From the NCBI RefSeq assembly GCF_001445575.1, contig NZ_CP013200.1, positions 1,302,001-1,366,000 on the forward strand: a stretch of 64,000 nucleotides of DNA, read 5' to 3'. Positions 1 to 8,208 of this stretch are shown piece after piece. Under the pieces are notes generated by a model. The model worked only from the letters and a program-made list of their open reading frames with translations. It searched no databases and was not told the DNA's origin. This stretch comes from Arthrobacter alpinus (GTDB taxonomy: Bacteria; Actinomycetota; Actinomycetes; Actinomycetales; Micrococcaceae). Each line of letters starts with the position of its first letter. The stretch's first letter is position 1. Position numbers and translations under genes: made by a program.

Positions 1-73
1 AACCGCTCGGAGTCGTGGCGTCGTAGACAACTTCGGTGACGTGGTCCCGGCTCGCCTCGGCAGTGCCGCTTCC

Positions 74-832
74 CTATAGCCTGTGGGGCGGGCGACGCTT
101 GCGCCGTTGAGGCCACAGCAGAGTGCGGGCCCCGAGGATCAATGCCACGGCGGCTGCTGCCGTTGATGCCGCGACAACTGTTTCTGTCCACCGTGTCGTA
201 TCGTGCGATGTCCCGCCGGCAATGATGGGCGCAATCACGTAGCTGGACACAAAGTAGCCAAACAATGTTGAGCCGATCAGAAGCAGACATGCGGCAGAAG
301 CGGCCGGGAGCCTCCTCCGCCAGAGCTTGGCCAAGACCGCCAGCCCGAGAAACCCGAGATAGCCCAGAGCCCACGTGTTCTGCAGCGATGAGGGTACGCC
401 GTCGATCCCGGAGATGAGGGCGTGCGTTCCCAGGACCGCGAAGGTGGTGGCGATGAGGAGGGCAAGCGCAAACTCTCCGACGGCAACCATGGCATGCCGC
501 CCGTTGGTGACATTGGGCACGAGTAGGACGCCGGAGGCCATGACCAAGACGCCGACCGTCTGGACCAAGATTCCCGCGCCGAAGAGCTGAGTGGTGGAAG
601 CAATTTGTTCCCACGGGTCAAAAGGGAAGTAGTAGTCATAGGAATGATCCTCGCCGAAACTTTCACTGGCGGGCCGAGAAGCGGCGAATACCGCCCACCG
701 ATGAAGTGAGGCCTGATGCTGCAATGCAGCTGAGCCCAGAAACAGGACTGCTGCTGTGAGGAGGACAATTACTGCAGGCTTGGCCGAGCGGATGGTGTTC
801 TGCTCGGGGCCTGTTAGTTGGTCGGCCGACAT
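74..832 (-). CDS. Hypothetical multi-pass membrane protein
   Basis: Not recognised as a named family. The roughly 252-residue product has about six hydrophobic segments, at approximately residues 22-42, 85-105, 115-140, 153-170, 178-205 and 220-240. A non-membrane stretch rich in Tyr, Asp and Pro lies between the first two. The C-terminus is basic (RRKRR), which suggests a cytoplasmic tail. The ATG at 832 is preferred over an in-frame TTG at 838; neither has a clear ribosome binding site. The gene is divergent from fur and shares a 100-bp intergenic region with it, so Fur could affect it, but that is only inference from position. Confidence 0.6.
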   Translation of the reverse strand: MSADQLTGPEQNTIRSAKPAVIVLLTAAVLFLGSAALQHQASLHRWAVFAASRPASESFGEDHSYDYYFPFDPWEQIASTTQLFGAGILVQTVGVLVMASGVLLVPNVTNGRHAMVAVGEFALALLIATTFAVLGTHALISGIDGVPSSLQNTWALGYLGFLGLAVLAKLWRRRLPAASAACLLLIGSTLFGYFVSSYVIAPIIAGGTSHDTTRWTETVVAASTAAAAVALILGARTLLWPQRRKRRPPHRL

Positions 833-895
833 GCTCAAACCATAACAACACGGTTTCTTATGTTAAGGGGTGCTCCTATAGCGAGCCTCATCATA

Positions 896-935
896 GTTGT
901 TTTGATTCATTCAAAACAACTGTTAGGGTTGAAGT
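896..935 (+). promoter_or_regulatory. Fur box and leaderless promoter of fur
   Basis: A perfect inverted repeat, GTTGTTTTGA, five bases, TCAAAACAAC, spans 896-920. It overlaps the expected -35 and spacer of a promoter whose -10 box is TAGGGT at 924-929. The ATG of fur lies six bases further on, so the transcript probably starts at or next to the start codon. A palindrome of this kind upstream of a leaderless furA-type gene is the known autoregulation layout in actinobacteria. Confidence 0.75.
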
Positions 936-1391
936 ATGGCAGAGGATACACAGCAAGAAGTTTTGACGGGCAGGCTCAGGTCCGCCCAGCTGAAAGTGAC
1001 GGCACCCCGGATTGCGGTCCTTGGTGTTTTATCCGGCCATGGACATCTTGATGCGGACTCAGTATTTTCCGCAGTCACCCAGCAGCTACCGAAGACATCC
1101 CTGCAAGCTGTCTACGGTGTGCTCTCAGCGTTGGTTACTGCCGGTTTGGTTCGCAGGATTGAACCAGCAGGTTCGCCGGCGCTCTACGAAGCCCGGGTGG
1201 GGGACAACCACCACCACCTCGTCTGCTTGAACTGCAAACGCGTCGAAGATGTGGACTGCGTCATCGGCCAGAGTCCCTGCCTGACGCCGTCGAACCTTAA
1301 CGGCTTCGCTGTCCAGGTCGCAGAAATCACCTTCTGGGGCGTGTGCTCCAGCTGCCAAGCGGCCCCGGCTGAACTTGAGCCGACTTCATAA
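936..1391 (+). CDS. Fur-family transcriptional repressor (FurA/PerR-like)
   Basis: The 151-residue protein has the usual Fur length. The N-terminal winged helix (about residues 10-85) contains LKVTAPRIAVLGVL and a recognition region around KTSLQAVYGVL. The C-terminal metal-binding and dimerisation half has the conserved HHHLVCLNCKRVEDVDC block with histidines and the first CxxC pair, and a second CSSC near residue 140, giving a structural zinc site. Fur proteins of this branch sense iron or peroxide and repress uptake or oxidative-defence genes. No katG lies next door, so the iron or peroxide choice cannot be made here. The start follows from the leaderless promoter at 924-929. Confidence 0.9.
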   Translation: MAEDTQQEVLTGRLRSAQLKVTAPRIAVLGVLSGHGHLDADSVFSAVTQQLPKTSLQAVYGVLSALVTAGLVRRIEPAGSPALYEARVGDNHHHLVCLNCKRVEDVDCVIGQSPCLTPSNLNGFAVQVAEITFWGVCSSCQAAPAELEPTS

Positions 1392-1511
1392 CTAGCCAAA
1401 ACCGCGGCTAAGCTCCCGGTCAGTTTGCGCTGACCACAAACCAACCACTACGACGTGGCGCGATTCGCCGCGCCCTCTTCCAACGCGCCATCATTCAACC
1501 AAGGAGACACC

Positions 1512-1784
1512 TTGACTACCGCTTTCACAGCATCGAATTTCACAGCATCCAAGCACACCATTGTCCGTTTTTTCACGGAAGCCACAGCAGATGGGGGCTC
1601 ACTTTCGGCCACCCCAGCGCTCAGTGGTTCCTATGTCACCACCTTGGCATCCCGCAGCAGCCAGCCGGGCAGCTATGTCACCAGCGAAAAGGCCCAAGCC
1701 GGCCGCCCTGGTAGCTATGTGACCACCTCGGCGCCCCGCACTAACCGTCCCGGCAGCTACGTGAACAGCGAACCGCGCCGCTAG
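1512..1784 (+). CDS. Small PGSYVT-repeat protein of unknown function
   Basis: A 90-residue product begins at TTG 1512, five bases after a good ribosome binding site (AAGGAGA, 1500-1506). A longer reading from ATG 1455 lacks such a site. The N-terminal 36 residues are Thr, Phe and Ala rich. The C-terminal half is four consecutive 14-residue units, each opening with (P/S)GSYVT or PGSYVN followed by a variable Ser, Thr, Arg and Ala rich tail; the DNA period is 42 bases. There is no signal peptide, cysteine or membrane segment. It lies 120 bp after fur on the same strand and may be co-transcribed. The leader-plus-repeats layout resembles multi-core peptide precursors, but no modifying enzyme is adjacent; a structural or metal-related role is equally possible. 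Confidence 0.65.
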   Translation: MTTAFTASNFTASKHTIVRFFTEATADGGSLSATPALSGSYVTTLASRSSQPGSYVTSEKAQAGRPGSYVTTSAPRTNRPGSYVNSEPRR

Positions 1785-1904
1785 AACTCGCTCCCTAGCT
1801 CTGGGCCAGCGGCACCAGCCCTGCCGGAGTTCCGCCTCGCAGGACCGACTGCTGTCCGGGGATCCGGACTGGCACTGTCGCAGGGGATCCTTTGAGCGTA
1901 GCGT

Positions 1905-2303
1905 TTGCCCGTGGACTGGAAATTGGAACTCATATTTGTGCCTGTCTCCGACGTAGACCGGGCCAAGGATTTTTATGTGAATCAAGTGGGCTTCAACGCC
2001 GACTACGACGAGCGGCCCGGAAGCGGCATCCGCTTTGTGCAGCTCACCCCGCCCGGCTCGGCCTGCTCCATCACTATTGGCGAGGGGCTTAACGACGCCG
2101 CCCCGGGCACAGCACCCATGCTGCAGATGGTGGTCTCCGATATCCAGGTGGCCCATGATCAGCTCGCGGCCAATGGCGTGGACGTCAGTGACGTGGTTGT
2201 TCTGGAATGGGGTCACTTTGTCTACTTCGCCGATCCCGACGGCAATAAGCCCGACGGCAATAAGTGGGCAGTGCAGTACTTGCCCAACCGCCCCAACGGC
2301 TAG
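1905..2303 (+). CDS. VOC-family (glyoxalase/dioxygenase superfamily) protein
   Basis: The protein of about 132 residues fits a two-module beta-alpha-beta-beta-beta vicinal-oxygen-chelate fold. It opens with LELIFVPVSDVDRAKDFYVNQVGF, the typical first module, and ends with FADPDGN(K), the typical last strand before the metal ligand. Members include glyoxalases, antibiotic-binding proteins and dioxygenases; the substrate cannot be read from sequence. A short duplication, DGNKPDGNK, near the C-terminus looks like a tandem copy of four residues. The start is uncertain: TTG 1905 or GTG 1911, with AGGGGA upstream at 1882-1887. Confidence 0.8.
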   Translation: MPVDWKLELIFVPVSDVDRAKDFYVNQVGFNADYDERPGSGIRFVQLTPPGSACSITIGEGLNDAAPGTAPMLQMVVSDIQVAHDQLAANGVDVSDVVVLEWGHFVYFADPDGNKPDGNKWAVQYLPNRPNG

Positions 2304-2332
2304 CCGCAGCTAAGCACCCGTCACAGCGTCCG

Positions 2333-3280
2333 TCAAAGTGCTGCGATGACCCAGCTGGCCTCGTGGCGTTCCCCTGTGCCCAAGGCTATGAGATCCCGAC
2401 CGGAGTTGAAGGCATCCGGCGGGCATGTCATGGGTTCTACAGCCAGCCCGATCCTGTTCGTTTCCGGGGAAGCAGTATCGGCCGTGTGGATCTGAACCCA
2501 GGGAAGCGTCCGCGCATTCCAGCGCATGAGCACACCCGTTCCTTCGGCCGCCAACACTCGCACCTCAGTGGCACCGCCCGAATCAGCCGGGGACAACGCG
2601 GTGTACGCGTGATCGATCTCCGTGGCACCCAAGGTGCGGGGGTGCTGGAAGTCGAAGTAGCCGTCGTCGTGCGTGGCAACATCGGCAAGCTCGGTGGGCA
2701 AAAGCCTGTCCGGGGTGACCTGCAGGATCTTGGCGGCGGGAAGCTCCAGCGTCCACGTATCCACGGTGCCCGAACCGGCCACGAGATAGGGGTGCGGGGC
2801 AACGCCGTAAGGGGCAGCGCTGATGCCGGTACCAATATTTGTTGCGGTGATGCGCCAGTCCAGGCCCGCCGCGCTGAGTTCAAAACGCACCTCAATAGCC
2901 AAACGGTGCGGGTAACCAGCCTGAGGCTCAATAATGGCACCAAGTGTGACACTGTCCGGGGTCTGCGCTCGCGGCTCCCATTCGTTCCACAGGACTAGGC
3001 CATGGAGGGCCGTCATGCGCTCGACCTCGTTAATGGGCACCTGATATTGCTCGCCGTTATAGCTGTAAGCGCCGTCCGCTAGACGGTTCGGCCAAGGCGC
3101 AAGATTGGCGCCGCGATACGCTGGGCGGACCTGGTCTGCGTCGAAGGGGACCACTAGGTTGCGGCCTGCATGGGTCAGCGAACGCAGCGTAGCACCCACC
3201 GATGCCACAACGGCCCGGTAGTCTCCCGATTCAAGGTTGAATTGCGCTCCAGAAAGCGGCCGGCGGGGATTGTTTGACAT
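2333..3280 (-). CDS. Aldose 1-epimerase family protein (first copy)
   Basis: This 315-residue protein belongs to the galactose mutarotase family, which interconverts alpha and beta anomers of aldoses in the cytoplasm. Family signatures are VVPFDADQVRPAYRGANLAPWPNR (read about residues 43-66), the ALHGLV histidine motif, GVAPHPYLVAG with the second histidine, and the C-terminal AVEPMTCPPDAFN carrying the likely catalytic glutamate. A close relative lies at 25176-26099. It is divergent from the LacI regulator at 3419, separated by about 140 bp, so that regulator may control it. Confidence 0.9.
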   Translation of the reverse strand: MSNNPRRPLSGAQFNLESGDYRAVVASVGATLRSLTHAGRNLVVPFDADQVRPAYRGANLAPWPNRLADGAYSYNGEQYQVPINEVERMTALHGLVLWNEWEPRAQTPDSVTLGAIIEPQAGYPHRLAIEVRFELSAAGLDWRITATNIGTGISAAPYGVAPHPYLVAGSGTVDTWTLELPAAKILQVTPDRLLPTELADVATHDDGYFDFQHPRTLGATEIDHAYTALSPADSGGATEVRVLAAEGTGVLMRWNARTLPWVQIHTADTASPETNRIGLAVEPMTCPPDAFNSGRDLIALGTGERHEASWVIAAL

Positions 3281-3301
3281 GTGGTCTCCTCTGCAAGAAT
3301 G

Positions 3302-3312
3302 ACAATGATTGT
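3302..3312. promoter_or_regulatory. Small palindrome in the epimerase/LacI divergent region
   Basis: ACAAT-G-ATTGT is a perfect 11-bp palindrome lying 22 bp upstream of the epimerase start and about 107 bp upstream of the LacI gene. A CGTTAGCG half-site resembling the ara operators (TGTTAGCGYTCACA) lies at 3343-3350. Either could be a regulator site; the evidence is positional only. Confidence 0.35.
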
Positions 3313-3418
3313 TTTAGGGTTGGACTAAGCGAACTATTGGGACGTTAGCGGTTTGGCGCACGTTCCGGGATAGTTCCGGGACGCGAGCAGACCGGAACTG
3401 CCGGAGAAAAGGTTGACA

Positions 3419-4455
3419 ATGACGCAGAAAGATTCCGCAAGGCACCGCCCGCCGGTCATGGAGGACGTGGCGGCGAAAGCCGGTGTCTCGCACCAGACGG
3501 TCTCTCGTGTGATCAATAATCATCCCAACGTCAGCGCAAAAACCCGGACTGTAGTGGAAGCAGCCATCGCCGAACTCGGCTACCGCCGCAACACCGCCGC
3601 CCGTCAATTGGTCACCCGGCGCTCTGAAACCTTTGGTGTAGTCGCCCATAATATGGAGCATTTCGGCCCCTCTCACATTCTGCTGGGCATCCAGGAAGCA
3701 GCACATTTGGCGGGGTATGCGGTCAACACTGTCGGCCTTCCTGAAGTCAGCGAAAAAGCCATCAATGAAACCGTTGAGTATCTTCTGGCCCAGCAAGTGG
3801 ACGCCCTTGTAGTCATTGCACCCCAGGAAGAGATTGTCCGAGCCATTGAACAGTTGCACCCCGGTGTGCCCATGGTGGCCATTGGCGATATTGGTGCCGC
3901 AGGCGTGCAAAGCGTGGGCGTCGACCAGCAGCGTGGCGGCTATCTGGCAACACAGCATCTTATTGATCAGGGCCACCGGAACATTGCCCACATCATGGGC
4001 CCCACCAACTGGCTCGACGCCCAAGCCCGACGCCGAGGATGGGAGGCCGCCCTGGCCAATGCTGGCCTGGAACCGGGTACGCTTTTGGTGGGGACTGGAG
4101 CGCTGAATCCGGCTATTCGGCTGGGCAGCAGCTGATCGATGACGGTGAGTGCACTGCCGTATTTGCTGCCAACGATCAGATGTCTCTTGGCGTGATGCGT
4201 GCGGCCTATGAACGTAACCTTGGCCTGCCCCGTGACTTGTCCGTGGTGGGGTTCGATGACAGCCCCGAATCCGGCTACTACTTCCCGCCGCTGACAACCA
4301 TCCGCCAAGACTTTGCCGAACTGGGGCGCCGATGTGTCGCCATGATTCTGGAGGGTATTTCGGGCAACGATCCGCTGTTTTCGGTTCGTATTCAGCCCCA
4401 CCTGACGTTGCGGGCGAGCACCGGACCAAGGCCAGTAGCGCTGACCCGCAGCTGA
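3419..4455 (+). CDS. LacI-family sugar regulator, apparent single-base frameshift
   Basis: The N-terminus has a classic LacI helix-turn-helix (MEDVAAKAGVSHQTVSRVINN) with hinge region, followed by a periplasmic-binding-protein-like effector domain. The first frame runs to 4135 and ends abnormally. The correct sequence (DWSAESGYSAGQQLIDD, then the VGFDDSPESGYYFPPLTTIRQ block) continues in another frame to 4455. Adding one G to the GGGG run at 4090-4093 restores a normal protein of about 345 residues. The start ATG 3419 follows GGAGAAAAGG (3403-3412). It lies convergent to the YtfQRT-YjfF-type importer and near araBDA, so it is a candidate for their arabinose-responsive repressor. It resembles the LacI protein at 59834 in the hinge and effector regions. 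Confidence 0.85.
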
Positions 4456-4526
4456 AGAGATAGTTGAGTAGGTAGCTGAGCTGAAGGTGTTCCTGAACCG
4501 GCCAGCTGACCCTGCAGGGTGCTTAC

Positions 4527-5531
4527 TCAGGTCTTTCTCCGCGTGAAAATGCGCTGAAGAATGATGAAGACCAGGAGCAGGGAGCCAATGACGATCTTGG
4601 TCCACCATGAGCTCAGCGTGCCGTCGTAGGAGATGAAGGTCTGGACAATGCCCAGCACCAGGACGCCCACCACAGAGCCGAGTACGTAGCCCGCACCGCC
4701 TGTCAGCAACGTTCCACCAATAACGACGGCGGCAATTGCGTCCAGCTCCATGCCCTGGGCAGCAAGGCTGTAGCCGGAGAGACTGTAGAAGGAGAACAGA
4801 ATCCCGGCAATGGCTGAGCACAGGCCGCTGATGGCATACACCAGGACCTTGGTACGTGGCACGGACAGCCCCATGAGAACCGCTGATTGTTCGCTGCCGC
4901 CAATGGAATACACAGTCCGGCCAAAGCGGGTGTGATGCAGCACCAGTACTGCCACAGCAACCACAATCAGGGCAATGATGACGCTGGGGGAGATGAACAG
5001 CCCGCCGGGGAACTTGATGCGCGTCTGTGCCATGGTGGTGAAGAAGCTGTCGGTGATGGTGATGGAGCTCAAACTGATCACATAGCACAGCCCGCGGGCC
5101 AGAAACATGCCAGCGAGGGTGACAATGAACGGCTGGATATCAAAGAATTGAATAGCCAGTCCCATCAACAGTCCGAACACGGAGCCCACCACCAGCACAA
5201 TGACGATGGTGATCAATGGTGACCAGCCAGCTTGCAACAAACTGGCGGCAATCATCATTGACAGGGCCACCACGGCACCTACCGAAAGGTCGATGCCACC
5301 GGTCAGAATGACAAAGGTCATCCCGACCGCCAATACCAACAGAAAAGCATTGTCAACAAACAAGTTCAAGACGACCTGACCCGAGAAGAAACCGGGAAAA
5401 ATCAAGGACCCTACGGCAAACATGAGAATAAACAATGCCAGGGTGACCAGGACTGGTAGAAACTTGTTCGTGGTGAGCTGCCGTTTGGCCTTGGCGCCCG
5501 CCGCAACGGGGGTGGGTGTGAGAACACTCAT
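4527..5531 (-). CDS. Sugar ABC importer permease, YjfF type
   Basis: This is an integral membrane permease of the ribose/galactofuranose (CUT2) branch, about 334 residues. The sequence shows the LAVGMTFVILTGGIDLSVGAVVAL signature and the late AIAAVVIGGTLLTGGAGYVLGS block, with about eight to ten membrane helices. The ATG at 5531 shares its A with the TGA of the preceding permease gene (TGATG), implying translational coupling; a longer upstream reading is therefore not chosen. It is the last gene of a four-gene importer operon in the order of E. coli ytfQ-ytfR-ytfT-yjfF. Confidence 0.88.
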   Translation of the reverse strand: MSVLTPTPVAAGAKAKRQLTTNKFLPVLVTLALFILMFAVGSLIFPGFFSGQVVLNLFVDNAFLLVLAVGMTFVILTGGIDLSVGAVVALSMMIAASLLQAGWSPLITIVIVLVVGSVFGLLMGLAIQFFDIQPFIVTLAGMFLARGLCYVISLSSITITDSFFTTMAQTRIKFPGGLFISPSVIIALIVVAVAVLVLHHTRFGRTVYSIGGSEQSAVLMGLSVPRTKVLVYAISGLCSAIAGILFSFYSLSGYSLAAQGMELDAIAAVVIGGTLLTGGAGYVLGSVVGVLVLGIVQTFISYDGTLSSWWTKIVIGSLLLVFIILQRIFTRRKT

Positions 5532-6562
5532 CAGTTGGACACCATTTCTTTCGGGGCCAGTGAAGTTTTCTTGACGGGCTTTTTCAGCAGGGACCGCAGC
5601 TTCGGTGACTGCAGCAGGCAAACAATAATGACCACCAAAGCCTTGAATACCAAAGTGATTTCAGGAGCGATTCCCACGGTGTAAACAGTAGTTGTCAGGG
5701 TTTGAATGATGAATGCGCCAATTACCGTGCCGGTGAGGCTGAACCGGCCACCCATCAGTGAGGTGCCACCGATGACGACGGCCAGAATCGCATCCATTTC
5801 AATGTAAAGGCCAGCATTATTAGCGTCGGCCGCCGTGACGTTGGAGCTAATCATCAGCCCGGCCAATGCAGCACACAGGGCACAGAAGATGTACACAATC
5901 CAGGTCAGTGTTCGGGCATTAATACCCGCGAGCCGGCTTGCTTCCGGGTTGATGCCCACCGATTCAATGAGCGTCCCCAGCGCCGTCCTGCGGGTCAAAA
6001 TGGCGGTGAGAGCAAAAACCACCACAGTGATGAGGATTGAGATGGGCAGCATCAGGAAGTAGCCCGCACCAATAGCCTTGAAGTGCGTATTGGATACGGA
6101 GATGATTTGTCCGCCAGTGACCAGCTGCGCCAGCCCGCGACCCGCCGTCATCAGCACCAACGTGGCGATGATGGGCTGGATGCCGATAACGGAGACAAGG
6201 AAACCGTTCCAGACGCCCATCAGCAGGCCAACAAGCACCGCAAGCACCACGGCGATCATCGCCGTGGTGAGCGATCCCGGGTCTGGCGAGTTATAGATAT
6301 AGGTACATGAGACCGCGCCGGCTATGGCAACGATGGCGCCCACGGACAAATCAATGCCGCGGGAGGCAATGACCAGCGTCATGCCCAGTGCGATCAAGAC
6401 GGTGGGTGCGCCGTTGCGCAGGATATCTACCAAGCTGCCATAGAGGTGACCGTCCTGAACCCGAAGGGAGAAGAAGTCCGGGGCCATGATCTGGTTAAAC
6501 ACCAACAGGGCAACAAGTGCCACCACGGGCCAGAGAAGATGCCCTCGAAGAAATGATTTCAT
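5531..6562 (-). CDS. Sugar ABC importer permease, YtfT type
   Basis: This 343-residue CUT2 permease pairs with the YjfF-like subunit to form a heterodimeric channel. Visible signatures are APTVLIALGMTLVIASRGIDLSVGAIVAIAG (about residues 52-82) and MDAILAVVIGGTSLMGGRFSLTG (about 252-274). It overlaps the ATPase gene upstream by four bases (ATGA) and the YjfF gene by one. The C-terminus ends in a lysine-rich cytoplasmic tail. Confidence 0.88.
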   Translation of the reverse strand: MKSFLRGHLLWPVVALVALLVFNQIMAPDFFSLRVQDGHLYGSLVDILRNGAPTVLIALGMTLVIASRGIDLSVGAIVAIAGAVSCTYIYNSPDPGSLTTAMIAVVLAVLVGLLMGVWNGFLVSVIGIQPIIATLVLMTAGRGLAQLVTGGQIISVSNTHFKAIGAGYFLMLPISILITVVVFALTAILTRRTALGTLIESVGINPEASRLAGINARTLTWIVYIFCALCAALAGLMISSNVTAADANNAGLYIEMDAILAVVIGGTSLMGGRFSLTGTVIGAFIIQTLTTTVYTVGIAPEITLVFKALVVIIVCLLQSPKLRSLLKKPVKKTSLAPKEMVSN

Positions 6563-8085
6563 GATAGAGAACCGCCTGCGATGGTTTCCATGAGGTCGTT
6601 GACGCTCACGTTGTCATTGATGAGTTCTGCAATTTTCTTCCGGTCGCGAAGCACGGCAATTCTGTTGGAAAGGCGCACCACTTCCTCGAGTTCGGCAGAG
6701 ATGAACAGGATGGACATGCCGTCTTTGGCTAGTGAGAGGACCAGCTTTTGGATTTGAGTCTTGGCGCCGATATCGATTCCACGAGTAGGTTCGTCAAGGA
6801 TCAGCAGTTTCGGTGAGGTGATCAGCCACCGGGCCAAGAGCACCTTTTGTTGATTTCCACCGCTGAGGTTGCGAATGAGCGAGTTCGGGTTAGCCGGGCG
6901 AATATCCAAGGCCTTGATGTACTTTTCCGTCAGCTCGTCTTGCTGCCGGCGGGGTATCCGGCGCAGCCAACCCCGGCTAGCCTGCATGGCGAGGACAAGG
7001 TTGTCGCGCACAGAGAGATCGCCGATCAGCCCCTCAGCTTTCCTGTCCTCGGAACTAAAAGCAATACCGGCGTTGATAGCGTTGCGAGGGGTGCGGATCT
7101 TTCCCGGAGCACCACCGACGGTGAGGGATCCGACGTCGTGCTTATCTGCCCCAAATAACAGGCGAGCCAGCTCGGTGCGCCCCGACCCCAACAGTCCGGC
7201 CAGACCAATGACCTCGCCGGGGAAAATTGACAGATCAAACGGATCGATTCGTCCCTTCCGGCCCAGACCCTCGGCGGCAATCACGGCCACGGCGTCTGCG
7301 GCAGTGGCCTCCTTGGCCGCCGACGGTTCATCCTCGAGTGCATCGAGAGTGGCCAAATCCTTGCCAATCATTTTGGCAATCAATTCCAGACGAGGCAGTG
7401 TCCGGGTCATATATTCGCCCACTAAAGCCCCGTTGCGAAGCACTGTGAGGCGGTCGGAAATCTCGTAGACCTGCTCCAAGAAATGCGATACGAAGAGAAT
7501 AGCGACGCCGGAATCACGCAATTCGCGAATGACCTGGAAGAGCTGGTTGACTTCGCCAGTATCCAGAGATGACGTAGGTTCGTCCAAGATCAAGACTTTG
7601 GCATCGACTTCGACCGATCGGGCGATGGCAACCAGCTGCTGCACGGCGATGGAATGACTGGCCAGTTCGGAACCCGGATCAATATCCAGATGCATCCGGG
7701 ACAGAATTTCAGTGGCCCTGGCACGAACGGCTTTCCAATGAATCAGGCCGCCACGGCGCGGCTCACGCCCCAGCAAGATGTTCTCTTCGACGCTGAGATT
7801 CGCGCAGAGGTTGACCTCTTGGTACACCGTGGAGATGCGGGCTTCTTGCGCCTGAGCAGGACTACTGAAACTCTCCTCACGCCCCAGCACAACGATCTTG
7901 CCCGAATCGATGCCATACACACCCGTGAGCGCTTTGATCAGCGTTGATTTACCGGCACCATTTTCACCCATGAGAGCATGGACTTCGCCTTGAAAGAGGC
8001 GGAAATCAACGGTGTCCAAGGCCTTCACGCCTGGGAATTCGATGGAGATGCCCTCCATTGTCACCACCGGGATGTCTTCATTCAT
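6559..8085 (-). CDS. Sugar ABC importer ATPase, double-cassette YtfR type
   Basis: The 508-residue protein carries two ATP-binding cassettes, as is standard for CUT2 importers. Cassette one has MGENGAGKSTLIKAL (about residue 39) and ILDEPTSSLD. Cassette two has GLLGSGRTELAR, a degenerate Walker A typical of this family, the LSGGNQQKVLLARWL signature and ILDEPTRGIDIG. It energises uptake by the two permeases encoded downstream. The start ATG 8085 is preceded by AAAGG. A strong hairpin lies in the 123-bp gap between it and the binding-protein gene. Confidence 0.92.
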   Translation of the reverse strand: MNEDIPVVTMEGISIEFPGVKALDTVDFRLFQGEVHALMGENGAGKSTLIKALTGVYGIDSGKIVVLGREESFSSPAQAQEARISTVYQEVNLCANLSVEENILLGREPRRGGLIHWKAVRARATEILSRMHLDIDPGSELASHSIAVQQLVAIARSVEVDAKVLILDEPTSSLDTGEVNQLFQVIRELRDSGVAILFVSHFLEQVYEISDRLTVLRNGALVGEYMTRTLPRLELIAKMIGKDLATLDALEDEPSAAKEATAADAVAVIAAEGLGRKGRIDPFDLSIFPGEVIGLAGLLGSGRTELARLLFGADKHDVGSLTVGGAPGKIRTPRNAINAGIAFSSEDRKAEGLIGDLSVRDNLVLAMQASRGWLRRIPRRQQDELTEKYIKALDIRPANPNSLIRNLSGGNQQKVLLARWLITSPKLLILDEPTRGIDIGAKTQIQKLVLSLAKDGMSILFISAELEEVVRLSNRIAVLRDRKKIAELINDNVSVNDLMETIAGGSLS

Positions 8086-8105
8086 ACTGCTTTACCTTTG
8101 CTGAG

Positions 8106-8136
8106 GTGGGTGGATGGGGAGCCCCCATCCACCCAC
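8106..8136 (-). other. Intra-operon mRNA hairpin between binding protein and ATPase genes
   Basis: A perfect 14-bp stem (GTGGGTGGATGGGG with its complement) closes a three-base loop. No U-run follows on the transcript strand. It sits between the ytfQ-like stop and the ytfR-like start. Hairpins in this position commonly stabilise the upstream binding-protein message so that it is made in excess over the membrane components. That function is inferred from placement. Confidence 0.65.
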
Positions 8137-8208
8137 GATCTGCTGTTGTGTGAGGTGCGCCGGGGCGGGCTGCTGCTACGCGTTCACCTACACCGGGTTA
8201 GTACTCGT

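Noticed and set aside
1..73. End of another gene at the left edge
   Set aside because: Several frames are open for so short a stretch and none shows a recognisable segment, so no gene can be supported.
4081..4100. Programmed ribosomal frameshifting in the LacI gene
   Set aside because: No slippery heptamer or stimulatory structure is evident, and four other genes show the same one-G defect, so a sequence error is simpler.
3967..5088. A 373-codon minus-strand frame spanning the LacI end and the YjfF-like gene
   Set aside because: It overlaps two genes with clear family signatures and translates to a low-complexity Arg/His-rich product.
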